Assembly (NCBI GenBank): GCA_902480035.1
Contig: CABSRC010000022.1
Span: 1-17,769 of the forward strand
DNA from: an uncultured Streptococcus sp.
GTDB taxonomy: Bacteria; Bacillota; Bacilli; Lactobacillales; Streptococcaceae
Length of the DNA: 17,769 bases
Direction: 5' to 3'
Of this stretch, positions 14,071 to 17,769 are shown in pieces. How positions within the stretch are numbered: the stretch's first letter is position 1; each line of letters starts with the position of its first letter. The notes beneath the pieces are model-generated. The model did no database searches and was not told the DNA's origin. It saw nothing but the letters and a program-made list of their open reading frames with translations. The translations under genes were made by a program, and so were the position numbers.

Positions 14071-15027
14071 TCAGTCATGACACACTTGTTCATTATCAAC
14101 TCTTTCTTTCCTCTCCCCTAAGCGATAGACAATCACTAGGGATACAAGAAGAACCAGAGTGGTGATGATCGATCCTTCTGCTCCAAATTCCCCTCCGGTC
14201 AACCAGTCAGGTCCTGAACCCATGGTAAAGCTAAAGATAGACGCATCTGTGCCTGTGCCACTGACTTGAAAACCAAGGAGATTTCCTTGTACATAGTTCC
14301 AAGTGCCGTGTTGGGCGACCACTAGCCAGATACTATCCGTATAGATAAAAAGCAGACCAGCCAGCACTCCATCGAGGATGATATTCAGAACGGATAAGAA
14401 AGTCACTCCTGCATTTCCCATATGCAGAATGCCAAAGAGACTACTAGAAATCACGATCGCTAAAGGCAGATTAGTTCTTGCAGCAATCCGAGTCAGAAGC
14501 CAACCTCGCGTCGCTACTTCTTCCGTCCCCCCTTGCAGAAGCCAAAATGGAAATAATCCTAGGATAAAAAGCAAGGGCTCTAAACTGAGCTCATTTAACA
14601 CAAAAGACCCGATGCCACTTACTTGGTAGACAAGCGCGATCACTCCCATTTGAACAAGTGAAATCATGATCCCCCAGACTAGATACTTGAGCCAATTTCT
14701 TTTTACAAAGCCTAAGCTTGATAGAGGATTTTTCTCTATAACTTTCACCCAGAAAAGAAAAGGTAAAAGTATAAATACAAAACAAAGTAGCTCATAATAG
14801 AGAAAATAATGGTAGAAAAACTCCAGAACACCCGTGGTCCCACTTCCCGGTGAAAAAAACTCTGCTAGAAAACCTATAGCTTGAGAAAATGGTCCCACAA
14901 GTTCACTACCAATCCAAAGTCCCCCTTCGATAAAGAAAGACGCTAAAAATATATAGAATAGTGTAGAAACAATAACTGACACAGAAGTATTCGTTTTGAT
15001 CCCTTGAATAATCTTCCCTTTCTTCAT
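14071..15027 (-). CDS. CPBP (CAAX/Abi) family intramembrane metalloprotease-like protein
   Basis: The 318-residue membrane protein has about eight hydrophobic segments and all CPBP motifs: EEVATR at 169-174 (E169, E170, R174), FGILHMGN at 198-205 (H202) and AQHGTWN at 238-244 (H240, N244). The key residues expected for catalysis are all present. In streptococci such proteins include bacteriocin self-immunity factors, but no bacteriocin gene is visible here, so the role is open. The start at 15027 is chosen over an ATG 52 codons upstream: AAGGAG lies seven bases before it, a good promoter lies between the two, and the longer frame would run through the divergent control region. A GlnR box lies upstream of its promoter. 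Confidence 0.9.
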   Translation of the reverse strand: MKKGKIIQGIKTNTSVSVIVSTLFYIFLASFFIEGGLWIGSELVGPFSQAIGFLAEFFSPGSGTTGVLEFFYHYFLYYELLCFVFILLPFLFWVKVIEKNPLSSLGFVKRNWLKYLVWGIMISLVQMGVIALVYQVSGIGSFVLNELSLEPLLFILGLFPFWLLQGGTEEVATRGWLLTRIAARTNLPLAIVISSSLFGILHMGNAGVTFLSVLNIILDGVLAGLLFIYTDSIWLVVAQHGTWNYVQGNLLGFQVSGTGTDASIFSFTMGSGPDWLTGGEFGAEGSIITTLVLLVSLVIVYRLGERKERVDNEQVCHD

Positions 15028-15054
15028 CACAAATCTCCTTAACTTGTTAGATTC

Positions 15055-15083
15055 ATTGTAGCAAAGAAAATCCAGAGCTGCAA
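15055..15083 (-). promoter_or_regulatory. Promoter of the CPBP gene
   Basis: The minus strand has TTGCAG (15083-15078), a 17-base spacer and TACAAT (15060-15055). The transcript would start about 20 bases before the start codon. The GlnR box lies ten bases upstream of this -35. Confidence 0.8.
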
Positions 15084-15131
15084 CACTATCTGATGTTAGA
15101 AAACCTAACATCGAAACTGGATTTTTCTTGC
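15061..15131. repeat. Inverted 15-base repeats framing the GlnR box
   Basis: GCAAAGAAAATCCAG (15061-15075) recurs in inverted form at 15117-15131 with 13 of 15 bases matching (the AG pair is swapped). The left copy fills the spacer of the CPBP promoter and the right copy runs into the -35 of the glnPH promoter, so the divergent region is nearly symmetrical around the GlnR box. Confidence 0.6.
15094..15110. promoter_or_regulatory. GlnR operator between the CPBP gene and glnPH
   Basis: The sequence TGTTAGAAAACCTAACA is an exact match to the GlnR consensus TGTNA-N7-TNACA, with a further A/T pair at each end. GlnR represses nitrogen genes in streptococci when glutamine is plentiful, and the glutamine transporter is a known target in pneumococcus. 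The box lies 17 bases upstream of the glnPH -35 and 10 bases upstream of the CPBP -35, so it could act on both. Confidence 0.9.
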
Positions 15132-15156
15132 AAAAACGACTTTTTTCTGATATAAT
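15128..15156 (+). promoter_or_regulatory. Promoter of glnPH-glnQ
   Basis: TTGCAA (15128-15133), a 17-base spacer ending in TGA, and a perfect TATAAT (15151-15156). The transcript should start near 15163, leaving a leader of about 125 bases. Confidence 0.92.
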
Positions 15157-15180
15157 AGCTTCTGTAGAAAAACATAAGAC

Positions 15181-15218
15181 CATTCATACTCGTTTTGGTA
15201 TGAATGATTTGTTTTTTT
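15181..15218 (+). terminator. Intrinsic terminator inside the glnPH leader
   Basis: CATTCATAC (15181-15189) pairs perfectly with GTATGAATG (15198-15206) over an eight-base loop, followed by ATTTG and seven T. It lies between the promoter and the gene, so it would stop part or all of the transcripts after about 55 bases. It could be an attenuator or the 3' end of a short RNA. A smaller GGGT/ACCC hairpin follows near 15247-15259. Confidence 0.8.
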
Positions 15219-15288
15219 AAGGCCATCCTTTGGTCAATGTGCTCATGGGTCAAATACCCAAAGAGAAAAGAATTAAAAGGAGACAGAA

Positions 15289-17472
15289 ATGAAGAAAAAA
15301 TTACTAGCATGTTTGCTGTTCTTATTTCCATTCGTTGCATTCGCTGGTCATGCTCATGCTGAAACGATCAAGGTCGTTTTTGACACAGCATATGCACCGT
15401 TTGAATTTAAGGATTCAGATCAAACCTATAAAGGAATTGACGTAGAGATCTTGGATAAGGTCGCTGAAATCAATGGCTGGGATTTGGACAAATCCTTCCC
15501 GGGATTTGATGCAGCGGTCAATGCAGTTCAAGCTGGTCAAGCAGATGCCATCATGGCCGGTATGACCAAAACAACAGAACGTGAAAAAGTCTTCACCATG
15601 TCTGATACTTACTACGATACAAAAGTTGTCATCGCGACTACGAAAGCCGACAAAATCACGAAGTACAGCCAATTAAAAGGGAAGACAGTCGGTGTTAAAA
15701 ACGGAACTGCAGCCCAACGCTTCCTCGATAAATACAAGGACAAGTACGGCTACAAGATCAAGACTTTTGATACCGGTGATCTCATGTATAACAGTTTATC
15801 AGCCGGTGCAGTGGATGCAGTCATGGATGACCAACCTGTTATTCAATACGCCATCCAAAAGGGTCAGGACCTAGCTATCAATATGGACGGGGAAGCAGTC
15901 GGTGGCTTTGCCTTTGGTGTTAAAAAAGGTGGAAATCATGAAAAGTTGATCACTGAATTTAACAAGGCTCTCGCTCAAATGAAAGCTGACGGGACACTTG
16001 ATGAGATCATCAAGAAATGGACAGGTGAAAGTCAATCATCAAGTAACAGTGCTGTTCCAGAAACAACTACTCCTGCTGGTCAAAAAGCAACTCCTAAAAA
16101 ATCAAAATATGTAATTTCAAGTGACTCATCTTTTGCACCATTTGTCTTCCAAAATGGAAAAAACAAATACACAGGAATCGATATGGACTTGATCAAGGCT
16201 ATTGCCAAAGACCAAGGATTTACCATCGAGATTAACAATCCTGGATTTGACGCAGCGGTAAGTGATGTCCAATCCGGCCATGCGCAAGGAATGATCGCAG
16301 GGATGACCGTAACAGATGCTCGGAAAGAAACATTTGATTTTTCTGAACCATACTACACAGCCAATTCTATTCTAGCCGTTCAAGAAAGTAGCAAGATTGA
16401 TTCTTATGATGACCTAAAAGGAAAGACAGTCGGTGTTAAAAACGGTACTTCCTCACAAAACTTCCTTGAAGAAAACCAAAAGAAATATGGTTACAAGATC
16501 AAAACGTTCTCTGACGGAGCTTCTATGTATGACAGTTTAAATTCTGGTTCTGTTGCAGCGATCATGGATGACGAACCTGTTATCAAATACGCCATTAAAC
16601 AAGGACGTAAATTCAAAACACCTATCAAAGGAACTCCAAGTGGTCAACTAGCATTTGCCGTTAAAAAAGGTGAAAATCCTGAATTGATCGAAATGTTCAA
16701 TAACGGTCTTGCAAACTTGAAGAAAAGCGGTCAATACCAAAAGATTCTCGATAAATACCTTAAAGCAGATAGCAAATCAAGTACTTCAAGTACAACAGCA
16801 GATGAAACAACAATCTGGGGCTTGCTCCAAAACAACTACAAACAATTGCTAAGTGGTTTGGGTGTAACCCTTGCCCTTGCACTTCTCTCTTTCGCGATTG
16901 CTATGGTGATCGGTGTTATCTTTGGGATGTTTAGTGTTAGCCCTTATAAATGGCTCCGCTGGACAGCAGAAATCTTTGTCGATGTTATTCGTGGGATCCC
17001 ATTGATGATCCTTGCTGCCTTCATCTTCTGGGGAATTCCAAACTTGATTGAATCTGTCACAGATCATCAATCCCCAATCAACGACTTTGTCGCAGGTACC
17101 ATTGCCCTCTCCCTCAATGCTGCTGCCTATATCGCAGAAATTGTTCGTGGGGGGATCCAAGCTGTACCGATTGGACAGATGGAAGCCAGCCGAAGCCTTG
17201 GAATCTCTTATGGCAAGACCATGCGCAAGATCATCTTGCCACAAGCAACCAAACTCATGCTTCCAAACTTTGTTAACCAATTCGTCATTGCCCTGAAAGA
17301 TACGACTATTGTGTCTGCAATCGGATTGGTCGAACTCTTCCAAACTGGTAAGATCATCATTGCTCGAAACTACCAAAGTTTCAAGATGTATGCTATCCTT
17401 GCCGTCTTCTACCTCGTGATTATCACCTTGCTAACACGATTTGCAAAAAAATTAGAAAAGAAGGTTAACTAA
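15289..17472 (+). CDS. glnP: Glutamine ABC transporter: fused double substrate-binding protein and permease (GlnPH)
   Basis: The 727-residue protein imports glutamine (and probably glutamate or asparagine, by family) with the ATPase GlnQ. A signal sequence (1-24, cleavage likely after AHA) leads into substrate-binding domain 1 (about 25-245), a Ser/Thr/Pro-rich linker (about 246-270), substrate-binding domain 2 (about 272-495), another Ser/Thr linker and a permease domain (about 505-727) with several membrane spans and the EAA loop near 632-651 (E632, G638, then ILPQA). Length and layout match streptococcal and lactococcal GlnP. The two binding domains are offset by 247 residues and share LKGKTVGVKNGT and MDDxPVIxYAI. 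AAAAGGAG precedes the ATG. The promoter carries a GlnR box, and the leader a terminator. Confidence 0.95.
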   Translation: MKKKLLACLLFLFPFVAFAGHAHAETIKVVFDTAYAPFEFKDSDQTYKGIDVEILDKVAEINGWDLDKSFPGFDAAVNAVQAGQADAIMAGMTKTTEREKVFTMSDTYYDTKVVIATTKADKITKYSQLKGKTVGVKNGTAAQRFLDKYKDKYGYKIKTFDTGDLMYNSLSAGAVDAVMDDQPVIQYAIQKGQDLAINMDGEAVGGFAFGVKKGGNHEKLITEFNKALAQMKADGTLDEIIKKWTGESQSSSNSAVPETTTPAGQKATPKKSKYVISSDSSFAPFVFQNGKNKYTGIDMDLIKAIAKDQGFTIEINNPGFDAAVSDVQSGHAQGMIAGMTVTDARKETFDFSEPYYTANSILAVQESSKIDSYDDLKGKTVGVKNGTSSQNFLEENQKKYGYKIKTFSDGASMYDSLNSGSVAAIMDDEPVIKYAIKQGRKFKTPIKGTPSGQLAFAVKKGENPELIEMFNNGLANLKKSGQYQKILDKYLKADSKSSTSSTTADETTIWGLLQNNYKQLLSGLGVTLALALLSFAIAMVIGVIFGMFSVSPYKWLRWTAEIFVDVIRGIPLMILAAFIFWGIPNLIESVTDHQSPINDFVAGTIALSLNAAAYIAEIVRGGIQAVPIGQMEASRSLGISYGKTMRKIILPQATKLMLPNFVNQFVIALKDTTIVSAIGLVELFQTGKIIIARNYQSFKMYAILAVFYLVIITLLTRFAKKLEKKVN
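15674..15708 (+). repeat. Near-identical 35-base direct repeat, copy 1 (in binding domain 1 of GlnPH)
   Basis: This stretch, coding for LKGKTVGVKNGT, recurs 741 bases downstream at 16415-16449 with 33 of 35 bases the same. The offset equals the 247-residue domain period, so it reflects the internal duplication of the binding domain. Confidence 0.85.
16415..16449 (+). repeat. Near-identical 35-base direct repeat, copy 2 (in binding domain 2 of GlnPH)
   Basis: Second copy of the repeat at 15674-15708, differing at two bases, one of them the third base of a glycine codon. Flanking codons of the two domains are much less alike. Confidence 0.85.
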
Positions 17473-17769
17473 TGGCTAAATTAAAAATTGATGTCCATGA
17501 CCTCCACAAATACTATGGTGAAAATGAGGTCTTAAAAGGAATCTCAACAAAATTCTACGAAGGGGATGTGGTCTGCATTATCGGACCGTCCGGTTCTGGT
17601 AAATCGACCTTCCTTCGTAGTCTTAATCTCCTCGAAGAAGTTACAAAAGGTCAAATTACCGTAAATGGATATGATCTAACCGATCCAAAAACCAATGTTG
17701 ATTTGGTCCGTGAAAATATCGGGATGGTTTTCCAACACTTCAACCTTTTCCCTCACATGAGCGTCCTTG
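17472..17769 (+). CDS. glnQ: Glutamine ABC transporter ATPase GlnQ (partial, 3' end outside window)
   Basis: The first 99 residues are visible, starting MAKLKIDVHDLHKYYGENEV. Walker A GPSGSGKST is at about 38-46, the Q-loop MVFQHFNLFPHM at about 86-97. These are typical of polar amino acid transporter ATPases such as GlnQ, which power uptake through GlnPH. The ATG shares one base with the glnPH stop (TAATG) and has GAAGG just upstream, so the two are translationally coupled and transcribed from the promoter at 15128-15156. The signature, Walker B and C-terminal parts lie beyond the window. Confidence 0.95.
   Translation, partial: MAKLKIDVHDLHKYYGENEVLKGISTKFYEGDVVCIIGPSGSGKSTFLRSLNLLEEVTKGQITVNGYDLTDPKTNVDLVRENIGMVFQHFNLFPHMSVL

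Noticed and set aside
15027..15183. N-terminal extension of the CPBP protein by 52 residues
   Set aside because: The extension is translated from the divergent promoters and GlnR box, and the inner ATG has AAGGAG and a promoter directly upstream.
15163..15288. Known riboswitch (glutamine or T-box type) in the glnPH leader
   Set aside because: No T-box sequence, glutamine-riboswitch core or long structured aptamer was recognised; the leader is short and holds mainly one terminator hairpin.

Overview
The window looks like a chromosomal segment of an oral Streptococcus of the mitis/sanguinis/parasanguinis kind. UvrB, PyrB, PyrR, MutX and the two-receptor glutamine transporter GlnPH read like streptococcal proteins, the gene order mutX .. 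uvrB - CPBP - glnPH - glnQ resembles the pneumococcal order as I remember it, and the spacers carry typical low-GC Firmicute promoters, AGGAGG-type ribosome sites and U-tailed terminators. The species cannot be fixed from sequence alone. There is no rRNA, tRNA, CRISPR array, transposase or phage gene here. Everything up to about 15.03 kb lies on the minus strand; glnPH and glnQ lie on the plus strand.

Region 1 (1-4760) is a pyrimidine locus read right to left: promoter, PyrR-type attenuator, pyrR, pyrB, then carA-like and carB-like genes, ending at a palindromic intergenic repeat. PyrR and PyrB look fully functional. The two carbamoyl-phosphate synthetase (CPSase) genes do not. The CarA homologue is full length and open but has lost the glutaminase cysteine and histidine. 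The CarB homologue stops at 579 residues instead of about 1060 and has lost ATP- and metal-binding residues of its one remaining ATP-grasp half. A terminator-like hairpin and an extended -10 promoter separate the pair from pyrB. This is the most unusual part of the window: two clean, overlapping reading frames that look like a paired pseudoenzyme.

Region 2 (4820-9290) holds a Pr6Pr-type membrane protein, a PhnA-like zinc-ribbon protein with its own promoter, a PaaI thioesterase/HAD hydrolase pair, and a three-gene ABC unit: a 46-aa membrane protein, a BcrA-type ATPase and a permease. Region 3 (9295-11934) holds the Nudix hydrolase mutX behind two small unknown membrane proteins, a flavodoxin-fold NAD(P)H oxidoreductase and a GNAT acetyltransferase. 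Region 4 (11949-15027) holds uvrB, with the GNAT gene as its downstream partner, and a CPBP (Abi) membrane protease-like gene.

Region 5 (15028-17769) is a divergent control region and the glutamine transporter. A perfect GlnR box lies between two good sigma-A promoters, one for the CPBP gene and one for glnPH. The glnPH leader contains an intrinsic terminator hairpin, which suggests attenuation or a short leader RNA. GlnPH fuses two substrate-binding domains to the permease, and glnQ (ATPase) follows with a one-base overlap and is cut by the window end.

All identifications rest on reading motifs and on remembered family sequences; no database search was run.
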